A DNA stretch of 64,000 nt from Methylococcales bacterium (lineage in GTDB: Bacteria; Pseudomonadota; Gammaproteobacteria; Methylococcales; Methylomonadaceae), in assembly GCA_030949405.1 (NCBI GenBank), contig JAUZSN010000002.1, positions 1,302,001 through 1,366,000 on the forward strand, read 5' to 3'. A program made the position numbers and the translations under genes. Shown piece by piece: positions 22,724 through 32,044 of this stretch. The first letter of the stretch is position 1; each line of letters starts with the position of its first letter. The notes below the pieces were generated by a model. That model did not search any database. It was not told where the DNA came from and was given only the letters and a program-made list of their open reading frames with translations.

Positions 22724-23840
22724 AGACTTGTTCTTTAAGAAGAAGTTAATATATCATGTTAAAATTCCATAGGATAGCCGCTAAAAAAGAAAATAAATCT
22801 TTTACACCTTCTTTTTTATTTCTAAACTTGTCAACTAGGCATCTATATCTTTTCATTCCACCGATTACATGCTCAACAATGACTCTTTCACGACTCATCT
22901 CTTTGTTTTCTTTTTTTTGTTTTTCAGTTAATGTTGGGTTTGGATTATGCTTAGATTTATTTGGTTTTTTATGAGGAATATTTACCGAATTAGTTTTATA
23001 TTCATTATTAAACCCCAAATAACCTAAATCAATAAATATATTAAAATTACTAAACCAATTTAATTCTGGATTAAATTCTTTTTAAACATTCCATAATCAT
23101 GATTTTTACACGGAAAACTAACCCCAATATATAAAATTAAATGACCTAAAGAAGCTATAGTGGTATTTTTAATTGTATGCTGTTTTTTTACCACTGTAAA
23201 ATTCATTTTGTTCTTCATAGTCACTAGGGCGTTGTACAGCACGCTCTGTAGCATCTATTATCAATGTTTGAACTCCGCCAAAAGCCTGCTGCATTTCTTC
23301 AGGGGTTGAAAAACTTGTTGCAGGTAAAACATTAAATATATCTAACGTCTTTATTAAAATTGGAAATAATTTGTATACATGAGTATGAGCGCATGATTTA
23401 TTCATATTAAAAGAAAACCCTAAGTGATCGAAAGTAGAATAGCACTTCATATAATTTAATATAAATAATAATTTGTCTGCGGGTGTTTTTAATGTGCTAT
23501 CTAAACCACTACCGTATTTTCTTTCTTTATTTTCATGTTTTTCTTTTTGATCTTCAATAAGGGTCTTTTCAAATAGAGATAATAGTAAAATAAAATGTTC
23601 TGTTTTTAATCCTGTTAAAGCTCTTAACTGTCTATCATCATAAATTCTTGGTAAAATTTCTTTTATTTTCATGTTATACTTTGATTTTTATTTTTTATAG
23701 AAATTTATTATAAAGCTTATTTATTATTTTTAATAATTTAATTTAAAGTTTATTTATTAGGCTGTATCAACTGATTGTGAGTGTTATCAAGTATATATAA
23801 GCAATTGATTTTAATATATTTTATTTAGAAGAACAAGTCT
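22724..23840 (-). mobile_element. IS5-like insertion sequence, copy 3 (defective)
   Basis: 1117 bp, two bases shorter than intact copies: the A8 slippery run has seven bases and the A6 run near 23085 has five. The target duplication AAT is at 22721-22723 and 23841-23843. It lies immediately upstream of the Fic gene remnant and may have displaced its promoter. Confidence 0.9.
22746..23672 (-). pseudogene. IS5-like transposase, copy 3, frameshifted
   Basis: Frame one runs from 23672 and stops after SGKKTAYN (167 codons) because the A-run is A7, so neither normal reading nor a -1 shift reaches the second half in frame. A second loss in an A-run breaks the frame again near MFKK. A substitution also gives SFPCKNHDYG in place of SFPGKNHDYG. 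Inactive by sequence. Confidence 0.85.
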
Positions 23841-24003
23841 AATAAGTAACCATCAAAATGACATAAGAGATTACTAATGTCATAATGCGTCTACTTGTCG
23901 ATAAATAAAACAGAATTTGGGAATGAAATTTTCTAAATACCCTGCAATTGTGAATGATATTCCACGGGAATACTGACTAAAGCCGCTTCGCCGAATTTTT
24001 TAA

Positions 24004-24124
24004 CAACCAAAGGGGTCGAACAACCAAAGGGGTAACAACCAAAGGGGTAACAACCAAAGGGGTAACAACCAAAGGGGTAACAACCAAAGGGGTCGCAACC
24101 AAAGGGGTCGGAGTAAGTTGGTTG
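24004..24124. repeat. Array of 15-bp half-REP repeats with terminal hairpin
   Basis: Seven copies of CAACCAAAGGGGT occur, mostly in the 15-bp unit CAACCAAAGGGGTAA. The last copy (24096-24124) is followed by its complementary arm: CAACCAA-N15-TTGGTTG, a perfect 7-bp inverted repeat around AGGGGTCGGAGTAAG. This is the same motif as the array at 18073 but with a different arm sequence and compensating changes in the other arm. A 78-codon reading frame across it is treated as chance. The rest of 23844-24321 holds no recognisable gene. Confidence 0.8.
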
Positions 24125-24321
24125 TGTTTCAAGCCAATGCTTTAGCGAATGGGTGTGATTGGAAGTCAACCGTCCAAAGCCCTATTGGTTTTGAGGTGAT
24201 ATTTTTTTTTACGATTATTTAAGGCTTACAAAAAATATCACTTTTAAGATAACGTGTTGTTCTGGTTATTAGAAAATGCACGGTAGCCTGTTCCAAATCA
24301 GGCCACCTATTTAATCCTAAA

Positions 24322-25446
24322 TTAACAACAATCGCTCTCACTACAACAACTACTATTTTGATGCTGACTGCCTTTAGTTTCGGCCACAGACCTTATTTTA
24401 CCTGTCTCACAATTCCACTCAACCCCTTCGCGTTCATCGGCTGGCGCAATACCAATAAAATCATCCCCATAAACCCCACGGGTTAATAAATTAAAGTTAC
24501 GTTCGCAAACCGCCATGCGTTGACCGCGTAAAAAAACATGCCCTTCATCATCATAAACTTCTGAAAAAGCCCCTCGATAAATAACCGCATGACCTTTATC
24601 TATACACGGCTCATCCTGTGGTTTAATTGCCGTAATCGTCACTGAACGAAATTCAATCCCCTCAACCACTTTCCACGGCTCAGACTCCCATTTGTCATAA
24701 GCGACAGCAATAAAGCCCGCATCAATAAAGACTTGTAAAAATTCATGCTCTTGTAAGGCCCCCGAAATACACCCACTCCATAACTGTAAATCTTGTTTTA
24801 AATGTTCAGGAACGACTTCATCGCTGACAATATCAGAAATCGCCACTCTGCCACCTGCTTTAGTCACGCGGAAAATTTCTTGAATTAATTTTTCCTTGTC
24901 TCTATCGTGAACCAAATTTAATACGCAATTAGACACCACTAAATCGACGGAATTATCGGCAATTAAAGGCGATTGTTGACGTTGCTGTTCTTGCCACGCA
25001 CGTAAATGAATTACATCGTCAGAATTTTTAATCGGATTATCATGTAAATAAGTATCTAATGCGGCTAAATCTAAGGCTAAATCTTGAATTTGACCTTTAA
25101 CAAAGTCAACATTTTCTGAGCCTATTTTTTCTGCCATTTCTCCTTTGTATTTATTGGCTAACGCTAACATATCATCGTTCATATCCACGCCAATAATTCG
25201 ACCGTGTTCGCCGACTAATTGAGCCGCCATATAACATATTTTTCCTGAACCTGACCCCAAATCTAAAACAATATCCCCCGCTTTGACATAACGTGAGGGG
25301 TCACCACAACCATAATCTTTTTCTATAATTTCCTGTGGTAATAGTTTTAATAAATTTTTGTCGTAATCAACAGGACAACATAAATCGTCTTGTCTTTCTT
25401 CCGCGCCTTCTGAGTAACGTTCTAATACGCCTGCTTCTATTGTCAT
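24322..25446 (-). CDS. arsM: Arsenite methyltransferase family protein
   Basis: 374 residues. SAM-dependent methyltransferase fold with motif I LDLGSGSGKI (61-70). The cysteines used for As(III) binding in ArsM are present: C47 in DYGCGDP, C174 in VVSNCVLNL and C226 in WSGCISGAL; C23-C24 are additional. Two Cys pairs end the protein (SSCCSESDCC). It would methylate arsenite with SAM in the cytoplasm. It lies 28 bp downstream of arsS, an arrangement associated with arsenosugar synthesis. AAGGAAC precedes the ATG. No arsR or arsenic efflux gene is adjacent. Confidence 0.88.
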   Translation of the reverse strand: MTIEAGVLERYSEGAEERQDDLCCPVDYDKNLLKLLPQEIIEKDYGCGDPSRYVKAGDIVLDLGSGSGKICYMAAQLVGEHGRIIGVDMNDDMLALANKYKGEMAEKIGSENVDFVKGQIQDLALDLAALDTYLHDNPIKNSDDVIHLRAWQEQQRQQSPLIADNSVDLVVSNCVLNLVHDRDKEKLIQEIFRVTKAGGRVAISDIVSDEVVPEHLKQDLQLWSGCISGALQEHEFLQVFIDAGFIAVAYDKWESEPWKVVEGIEFRSVTITAIKPQDEPCIDKGHAVIYRGAFSEVYDDEGHVFLRGQRMAVCERNFNLLTRGVYGDDFIGIAPADEREGVEWNCETGKIRSVAETKGSQHQNSSCCSESDCC

Positions 25447-25474
25447 TTTGAGTTCCTTTGAACTTTATTTTTGT

Positions 25475-26434
25475 TTAATTTGTTAATGAGCCGCCACAAC
25501 TACTGCCTTGCCCCGCAGTACAGCCATAGCAATGTGCCAACGTATTAATGGGGTGGTGTTTTAAGTCTTGTTTTAATTGGCTGAGATGGGTTTTGTTATT
25601 ATTTTCTCCCAAGGGTAAGTCCAGCATTTGATTAAAATCACAATCATAAACAAAACCTTGCCAATCAATGCTTAAGGTATTACGACACATTAACCCCGCT
25701 AAATTCTCCGCCTGATAATTATTTTTTAATAATTGCATATAGCCTTCAAACTCGCCATGACTCATTAAGACACTACCAAAACGCTGAATAGGTAGATTGG
25801 TTAAGGCAAATAAGTGATTGAAGACAATGCCAAACTGGGCGTGTAAATGTTGCTTATATTGTTGTTCTAATTTTTGTTGTGGCGGTGGTAAGCTCGCGCC
25901 TTGAGGATTAAAAACTAAATTTAAGTGTAAATCACTTTCGGGTTGCGCATAGCCCAGCGTGTTTAAGCGTTTTAATGCTTTTATGCTGTAGTTAAAGGTT
26001 CCTTTGCCGCGTTGCTTATCAACATTATCTTCTAAATAACAGGGTAACGAGGCGATGATTTCAACCTTATGACGGGCAAGAAACTCGGCTAAATCTTGAT
26101 AACCATCTTCTTCTAAAATGACCAAATTACAACGGTCGATCACCTTAATACCTTCTGCACTCGCTCGTTCAATTAAATAGCGAAACTCAGGGTTCATTTC
26201 AGGTGCGCCGCCTGTTAAATCAAAGCTATGAATATTATTTTTGAGGGCGAAATCGAAAACTAAATCAATGGTTTCTTTGCTCATCAATTCAGTTCGTTTA
26301 GGACTGGCATTAACGTGACAATGAGTGCAGCTTAAATTACATAAATACCCCAAATTAAGTTGTAAAATCGCTAATGAATCGCGGGAAATATCAGGAAAAT
26401 TATGATTAATTAACAGCGGTTTTGTATCATACAT
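25475..26434 (-). CDS. arsS: ArsS-type radical SAM protein (arsenosugar biosynthesis)
   Basis: 319 residues. The radical-SAM cluster motif CxxxCxxC is at C32, C36 and C39 in NLGYLCNLSCTHCHVNAS. The SAM-binding DLTGGAPEMNP is near residue 77. A Cys-rich C-terminus, CYGCTAGQGSSCGG, fits auxiliary-cluster or substrate-binding cysteines. ArsS is proposed to join a 5'-deoxyadenosyl group to methylated arsenic. Its Shine-Dalgarno AAGGA lies inside the last codons of the upstream DUF3047 gene (stop 2 bp before the ATG), so translation is coupled. Followed by arsM. Confidence 0.88.
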   Translation of the reverse strand: MYDTKPLLINHNFPDISRDSLAILQLNLGYLCNLSCTHCHVNASPKRTELMSKETIDLVFDFALKNNIHSFDLTGGAPEMNPEFRYLIERASAEGIKVIDRCNLVILEEDGYQDLAEFLARHKVEIIASLPCYLEDNVDKQRGKGTFNYSIKALKRLNTLGYAQPESDLHLNLVFNPQGASLPPPQQKLEQQYKQHLHAQFGIVFNHLFALTNLPIQRFGSVLMSHGEFEGYMQLLKNNYQAENLAGLMCRNTLSIDWQGFVYDCDFNQMLDLPLGENNNKTHLSQLKQDLKHHPINTLAHCYGCTAGQGSSCGGSLTN

Positions 26435-26436
26435 CG

Positions 26437-27093
26437 TTAATCCTTAGAAAACCAAATGTCACCGTAGTGGGCGACAACACGTCCATGACCATTATCGGTA
26501 TCGCTCATGATGGCGATAACATCAATCGTGTGAACATCCGCGCCGATTATTTTTTTAAAATCAGTACGAACATTACGTTTTTCATGCACCCAATGATTAA
26601 CCGCATCCTTGTTATCTTTTAAGGCAATCATCATGACCTGTTCATTTGCAAAGGCATTTTTCCAAACTGTATTTTTAGCGGCCTGACTTGCCCACACATA
26701 ATTAATGGCTTTTGCATTCCAAAAGGCAAGCCCTCCTTTGACCAACACATAAATTCGCGCCGCATAGTCGTCGCCTGATTTTTCGTGTTCATTTAAACCC
26801 TGAAGTTTATTTTCAATTCGCCACGACCAATTTAAAACAGGGGTTTCATCTAAATTAATCGTCTGTTCTTTAAATAATCCTGACGCTGAATTATTGCTAT
26901 CGGCTTTAAGAACCGTGATCCCTTCCTTTGTTTGGAGCTGATAACGTGTTTTTCCTTGAAAGCTTTTTTCCTCCCATCCCGATAGATTTCCGTTACTAAA
27001 GTCACCTAATACTTGTTTAGCGTCTTTGGCTAGAGCAGTTTGTATCGAAAAAAGACTTAAAGACAGTAAAAAAATGCTTACCTTATAACCCAT
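26437..27093 (-). CDS. DUF3047 domain protein, exported
   Basis: 218 residues from the ATG at 27093-27091, chosen because GAGG lies 8 nt upstream and the start comes 2 bp after the previous stop. An in-frame ATG 39 nt earlier lies inside the upstream gene. A signal peptide is evident (MGYKVSIFLLSLSLFSIQTALA). The body matches DUF3047: LGDFSNGNLSGWEEKSFQGKT, NWSWRIENKL and AARIYVLVKGG. The biochemical role is unknown. It is located between the FAD oxidoreductase and arsS in a tightly packed operon, so a periplasmic partner role in the same process is inferred. Confidence 0.82.
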   Translation of the reverse strand: MGYKVSIFLLSLSLFSIQTALAKDAKQVLGDFSNGNLSGWEEKSFQGKTRYQLQTKEGITVLKADSNNSASGLFKEQTINLDETPVLNWSWRIENKLQGLNEHEKSGDDYAARIYVLVKGGLAFWNAKAINYVWASQAAKNTVWKNAFANEQVMMIALKDNKDAVNHWVHEKRNVRTDFKKIIGADVHTIDVIAIMSDTDNGHGRVVAHYGDIWFSKD

Positions 27094-27095
27094 AC

Positions 27096-28583
27096 TTAAC
27101 CTCTTTTCCATTGATGGTATTTTTCTACCCATTCTAATAGTTTTTTAGGTTGATGTTGTTTTTTCCAAACCCCTGCGACATATTTATTCGCTTCTGCCAT
27201 CGTTGGATAAATATGAATCGTGACTAAAACTTTATTCAAGCCTAAACCATGTTTCATTGCCAAGACAAACTCAGCGATTAAATCCCCCGAATGTTCCCCT
27301 ACAATCGTAACCCCTAAAATTTTATCTTTATTTGGGACGGTTAACACTTTGACAAAACCATGTGCTTCACTATCGGCAATCGCTCTATCTAATTCATCAA
27401 TACCATAGTGACTGATTTCATAAGCAATACCTTGCTCTTTGGCTTCTTGTTCATTTAACCCGACTCTTGCAACTTCAGGATCTGTAAACGTTGCCCACGG
27501 AATCACCGAATAATCCGTTTTAAATTTTTTAAATCCACCAAATAAAGCATTAACCGCTGCATACCATGCTTGATGCGCCGCAGTATGAGTAAATTGATAG
27601 GGCCCTGCGACATCACCACAGGCATAAATATTGGGGTAATTGGTTTCTTGAAAGGCATTTATCGCAATGGTTTTACGCGGCGATAATTCGATGCCCATTT
27701 CGTCAACACCATAACCTGAAACATTCGCTACTCGTCCAATGGCCAATAAAACATCATCAAAGGGAATACGAATGTCGTTACCCTCATGTTCAGCAATGAG
27801 AATTTTTTCACCTTTTTCGAGTAAAAATTCTTTCGCGGTATGGTTCGTTAAAACGTTAATACCTTCCTTGCGAAATTTAGCTTCAACTATTTCTGAAACA
27901 TCACTGTCTTCACGCGCCATAATTCGTGGCGACCGTTCAACTTGAGTAACTTCAATGCCTAAACGTGCAAAGGATTGCGCTAATTCACAACCAATAGGGC
28001 CACCGCCTAATACGACTAAGCGTTTAGGTTTTTTACGCATATCCCAGACATTATCTGAGGTCATATAACCGACTTTATCTAAGCCTTTAATCGGTGGCAC
28101 AAACGGACGTGCGCCTGCTGCAATCACAATCGAACGCGTGCTAATGGTTTTCACCTCGGTTTCAGTCGTGACTTCAACCTCCCACGGCGAAATAATTTTA
28201 GCCGTTCCTGTCACTATATCAACGCCTAATTCAGTATAACGCTCAATAGAATCATGAGGCTCTACCTTTTTAATGACATTTTGTACTCGTTCCATCACCT
28301 CAGAAAAATCAAAGTCAACGTCGACTTTTTTAATTCCAAATTCTGCCGAGCGGGTGACATGAGATAAAAATTTAGCCGAACGAATTAAGGCTTTTGAAGG
28401 GACACACCCTGTATTTAAACAGTCACCCCCCATTTTATGTTTTTCAATTAAAGTCACTTTGGCTTTAACGGCCGCAGCAATATAAGCCGTGACTAAGCCC
28501 CCTGAACCAGCCCCAATCGCAATAAGATTGGTATCAAATTTTTTAGGCTTATTCCATTTTTTTGTCTGTACTGACTTAGACAT
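27096..28583 (-). CDS. FAD-dependent pyridine nucleotide-disulfide oxidoreductase
   Basis: 495 residues from the ATG at 28583-28581, which overlaps the upstream stop by 8 bp. FAD motif AIGAGSGGL (22-30), redox-active disulfide GGDCLNTGCVPSK with C55 and C60, NAD(P) motif LGGGPIGCELAQ and second FAD motif YACGDVAGPYQFTH. It belongs to the lipoamide dehydrogenase/mercuric reductase superfamily. The C-terminal Cys pair of MerA is absent, and the HPT catalytic His of lipoamide dehydrogenase is replaced (HIYPTMAE), so substrate is unknown. Neighbours are TVP38 upstream and DUF3047/arsS downstream. Confidence 0.88.
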   Translation of the reverse strand: MSKSVQTKKWNKPKKFDTNLIAIGAGSGGLVTAYIAAAVKAKVTLIEKHKMGGDCLNTGCVPSKALIRSAKFLSHVTRSAEFGIKKVDVDFDFSEVMERVQNVIKKVEPHDSIERYTELGVDIVTGTAKIISPWEVEVTTETEVKTISTRSIVIAAGARPFVPPIKGLDKVGYMTSDNVWDMRKKPKRLVVLGGGPIGCELAQSFARLGIEVTQVERSPRIMAREDSDVSEIVEAKFRKEGINVLTNHTAKEFLLEKGEKILIAEHEGNDIRIPFDDVLLAIGRVANVSGYGVDEMGIELSPRKTIAINAFQETNYPNIYACGDVAGPYQFTHTAAHQAWYAAVNALFGGFKKFKTDYSVIPWATFTDPEVARVGLNEQEAKEQGIAYEISHYGIDELDRAIADSEAHGFVKVLTVPNKDKILGVTIVGEHSGDLIAEFVLAMKHGLGLNKVLVTIHIYPTMAEANKYVAGVWKKQHQPKKLLEWVEKYHQWKRG

Positions 28584-29262
28584 TTGACTTTCTCTTTCCA
28601 ATAAAATAAATCGCTTTTTTTGCCATCAAAGGGAATAGCCCCAACAACACAAAAGAGCCTAATAAAATAGGGGATAAAATACCCGCTAAAGAATCCAGTT
28701 TGGCCAATTGAGTGCCTGCATTGACATAAACAATCGTTCCTGCGAGCATTCCTAATTGACTGACCCAATAAAAAGTACGCGTTTTTAAGGTGGTTAACCC
28801 CATCAATAAGTTAATCATAAAAAAGGGGACAATAGGCACTAACCGTAAAGTAAATAAATAAAATGCGCCCTCTTTAGCGATGCCCTCATCAATCGTTTTT
28901 AAACGATCGCCAAACTTATCTTTAACACTGTCTCTAAACAAAAACCGTGCGGCTAAAAAGGCTAAACTTGCACCGATAGTGGACGCAAAGGAAACAATCA
29001 GTGTTCCCATCCATAAGCCAAAAACACCCCCACCTGCAAGGGTTAAAATCGTCGCACCCGGTAAAGAGAGTGAGGTAGTTATAATATAAATTAACATATA
29101 TGCGACAACCATCACCATCGGGTTGGCTTGATTATAAGCTAACATGGCGGCTTGCTTATCTTTTAACGCTGCCAGTGTTAAATACTGCTGCAAATCAAAG
29201 GCAAAAAATATCCCTATTAATCCAGCAATAACGATTAATAAAATGATGCGAGATGTTTTCAT
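28576..29262 (-). CDS. TVP38/TMEM64 family membrane protein
   Basis: 228 residues from the ATG at 29262-29260, which has GGAGG 8 nt upstream; an earlier in-frame ATG lacks a site. Five to six membrane segments. The SNARE-associated/DedA-like core is visible as TTSLSLPGATILTLAGGGVFG and LFTLRLVPIVPFFMINLLMG. Family members include possible lipid scramblases; no substrate is assigned. It is often fused or adjacent to FAD disulfide oxidoreductases, as here (8-bp overlap). Confidence 0.88.
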   Translation of the reverse strand: MKTSRIILLIVIAGLIGIFFAFDLQQYLTLAALKDKQAAMLAYNQANPMVMVVAYMLIYIITTSLSLPGATILTLAGGGVFGLWMGTLIVSFASTIGASLAFLAARFLFRDSVKDKFGDRLKTIDEGIAKEGAFYLFTLRLVPIVPFFMINLLMGLTTLKTRTFYWVSQLGMLAGTIVYVNAGTQLAKLDSLAGILSPILLGSFVLLGLFPLMAKKAIYFIGKRKSNV

Positions 29263-29543
29263 GGTTCTATCCTCCAAGCTTAAATTAAGGGGTATTGCCG
29301 TTTAAATTCCAGTTGTAATCAATATCAGCCTCAATTTCTAACTTGGGCAAATCCGCTCTGTAAGTACGAATAAACGTTTCTATGCCACCCACCGCTTTAA
29401 AGTCTTTTGCAAACCAGTCAAAGATTTTAGAGACATGAATTTGGTTGCCGTCTACAGACAAGCCTTTTTTAGCATTATTTAAGAAAACCTTTGCCTGTTG
29501 ATTTAACCGGTTATCTAATTGTGCCGCCGTATAAGGTTTATTA

Positions 29544-31377
29544 GTATCCACTTTAAATTTCAGGGTAAAACAAATATCAGACCTGCAAACTTTGCGCTTT
29601 TTGAGCGATAAGATTCGCCATAGACGGCATTTTGAATTCACCACTAACTCGGTCATAAACATAATCATAAAAACTCACGGCTAGTTTTTTAGCCGTTTCA
29701 GCAAGACTCATAAAACTGTCTTTGATTTTCGTGCCTTTCTCATTTCGAGTCTGGAAGCTTATGTCTCGCGCACGCGCTTGTCTTCTTGCGCCGAGTTCGG
29801 CTGCATTGTTATGTAATGGTAATTTCGGAAGTTCCAAAACTCGCAATAATTCGGTCTTTTTCGCCAGTGTTTTGGCGATGCGATCATTGAGGTCTTCATA
29901 ATCGCTTGTGGTTGCAAACAATTCATCAAATCGCGTTAACAACCATGCCTTTTTATCGGGGCAGGGATTTTTTTGATAGTTAAGCAACTCCTTATAATAC
30001 TCCCAATAGTCGCCTCGAAAATCGGCTAATGCTTGCTGATGTATTTCCAGAATTGGACGGAGTTTTTGTAGTGGCGAGCATCGTGAACCCAGCATAACCC
30101 CAAATGTTCCGTCAGTAATTTGAATTGCGGCGCATCGTCTGCAAGCAAGGTTTCAATAACAGGAAAATCCGTTTGTTGCTGATAATAGACAATGGCGCAA
30201 GCTTCGGTGACATGCGTTGCCTGTCTTACGCCTAAGCGTATTTAAGATCGCTAAGTGCAACTTAAATTGCGCTTCATTCATCACTGTATTGACAGGTATT
30301 TGAGCATCAACTTTTGCCCGCGCTTTATCAGCTAACTTGAACTCGTCAAGCAAGGATTGAGCTTGTTGATTGTAGATATAATGGCGTGGCGCATAGTCGG
30401 TCAGCACGTCCAGAACCGATAAACGGTCTTTGTTTTTAGTGGTGAAATAAGCGGTAAACAAGTCGTTGCAGACCACCTGACAATAGTGGTTATCACCATT
30501 GACTCGCGCACTGGTATCATCAATCTGTCCATAATCACTGTTGAGAATGCCGCTGCGATAAAGCTCGCTTTTTTCCTGATGCGCCCAGTCATAACCGCCT
30601 GTCCATTGCTGAGAAACATAAGTCGGCGACACCACAATGCCAATATTTTCAAAAAAACCGACCATGGGTTTTTCGGTCACGCCCATCATCTTAAGCATGG
30701 GAATCAAGCTACGAATTCCAATACCAAATTCGCCCTGACCTCGAACGCCTTCAGGCAATTGGGCGCGGTAATACTTATTTTCAGAAGGTGAATAAAAAAT
30801 CTCACGGAGATACTTAATATTATTGGTTTTGATGACAATGTCTTGAATCACCACTTCCGCAAAGCCTTTAGATACTAAGTCGCTAGGCAAGCCAGTTTTG
30901 TCGAGTAGGCATTTTAGCGTTTGGTCGATTTTAACTCGTGGGATCTTGGGTTTACGGCGGCGTTTTTTCTTATCCGAGTCCGTATTTTCAGTGTCGTTAT
31001 TAGTTTCTTTTTGCGCGTCAACTTGTGCTTTTTTACGTTCGTCTTCGGATGAAATATCATCACTCTTATTATTTTTATTGGGTTTGATATCAGGCTTTCC
31101 CTGCTCACCTTTCAAGCGATTAACCTCGTCACGAAGTTGCTGTAATTCAGTTTCTAAAGACAATTTATCACTGGCTAAGCGTTCAATAAGATTGAATATT
31201 TTTTTGACAATATCCTGCGCTTCGCTACTTTCAATTTGAGCGATTTCTTGATAAATGGCGTTAGTTTCAGCCTGTAGGTCGTGGATATTCAAAGTATGTA
31301 AATGTTCGTTCTTTTATGATATGTTGTCAAATCTATTTTAGAAATTTTATCTTTACCCTGAGATTTAAAGTAGATAC
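29544..31377 (-). mobile_element. IS66-like insertion sequence
   Basis: 1834 bp. Ends are GTATCCACTTTAAATTTCAG and GTATCTACTTTAAATCTCAG (inverted). An 8-bp target duplication GTTTATTA (plus strand) is at 29536-29543 and 31378-31385, the size typical of IS66. It holds a single transposase gene, as in the single-ORF subgroup of this family. It is inserted in the DUF547 gene. Confidence 0.92.
29577..31292 (-). pseudogene. IS66-like transposase with two frameshifts
   Basis: An N-terminal coiled-coil region (MNIHDLQAETNAIYQEIAQ to LKGEQGK), a charged linker and a basic stretch KKRRRKPKIPR lead into an IS66-type DDE core with DYGQIDDTSARVNG. The C-terminal part has LPLHNNAAELGARRQARARD, the usual IS66 end. 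One extra base near 30237 (before LGVRQATHVTEA) and one missing A near 30070 (A5 for A6 before LRPILEIHQ) break the frame. Corrected, it would be 571 residues. Confidence 0.85.
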
Positions 31378-32044
31378 GTTTATTATATAAATCGGGACAA
31401 CTCACTGAGGCACAGACGATTGCGAAATGAATTCGCGGTTCACCCATTGGGCGAATGATTTTGTTTTCTATATCATCCAAAGAAACTGTTTTTCCGCCAA
31501 TATTTCCAGCCTCTTTTCCCCAGACAGGGCTGATTAAACTGCCGACATCTTTAATACTCTTTAAGGGGAAATGATCCACGACCATTTTTAAGGCCAATAT
31601 ATTGTAAGTATTGATATAAAAGGCTAATTTTTCCTGCTTTCCTTGTAATTTAGACAGAGGAAAAGCTGATAACTGTTGATAAACGGCCTCCAGTTTCCCA
31701 CTCTTCTTTAATGCAGCATAATCCACCTTAGCTAAAGGAACCCCTTGTTTAGTTCCTTGCTTCACCGTACTGGATAATAAATCAGCATAGGGTTTCCAGT
31801 CGGGTTCAGCGGCAGAAACATGGGTGCTTAAAAGTAAACCTGTCGTTAACGCTAAAAGCGATTGTTTTATAGTCTTCATTATTTTTCCCTAAGTTGTTTG
31901 TTTCCTCAATTAGTCGTAGTAAAAGTCAAAAACTAACAAAAAAATTATAAAAATAAATAAATAGTTTTATATGTAAGGTTTTGTTTAAATTTTAGACTAA
32001 TTTAATAAACACCCTTATTTTCATACACAAACAAAAACTATCCC

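Larger units (their letters stand above)
29285..31879 (-). pseudogene. DUF547 exported protein, split by an IS66-like element
   Basis: The N-terminal part (31879-31378) carries a signal peptide (cleavage near VSAAEP) and ends IVCASVSCPDLYNK. The C-terminal part (29543-29285) resumes PYTAAQLDNRLNQQ and ends DIDYNWNLNG. Removing the element and one 8-bp target copy gives a continuous 250-codon frame with the full DUF547 order. AGGGA precedes the ATG. It heads the TVP38-FAD oxidoreductase-DUF3047-arsS-arsM run, so the insertion may also be polar on that operon. Function of DUF547 is unknown. Confidence 0.88.

Noticed and set aside
23933-24169. 78-codon frame with repeated YPFGC
   Set aside because: Produced by the 15-bp repeat array; the sequence outside the repeat resembles no known protein.
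27096-28583. Mercuric reductase (merA)
   Set aside because: The N-terminal disulfide motif fits the superfamily, but the C-terminal vicinal Cys pair needed for Hg(II) is absent and no mer genes adjoin.
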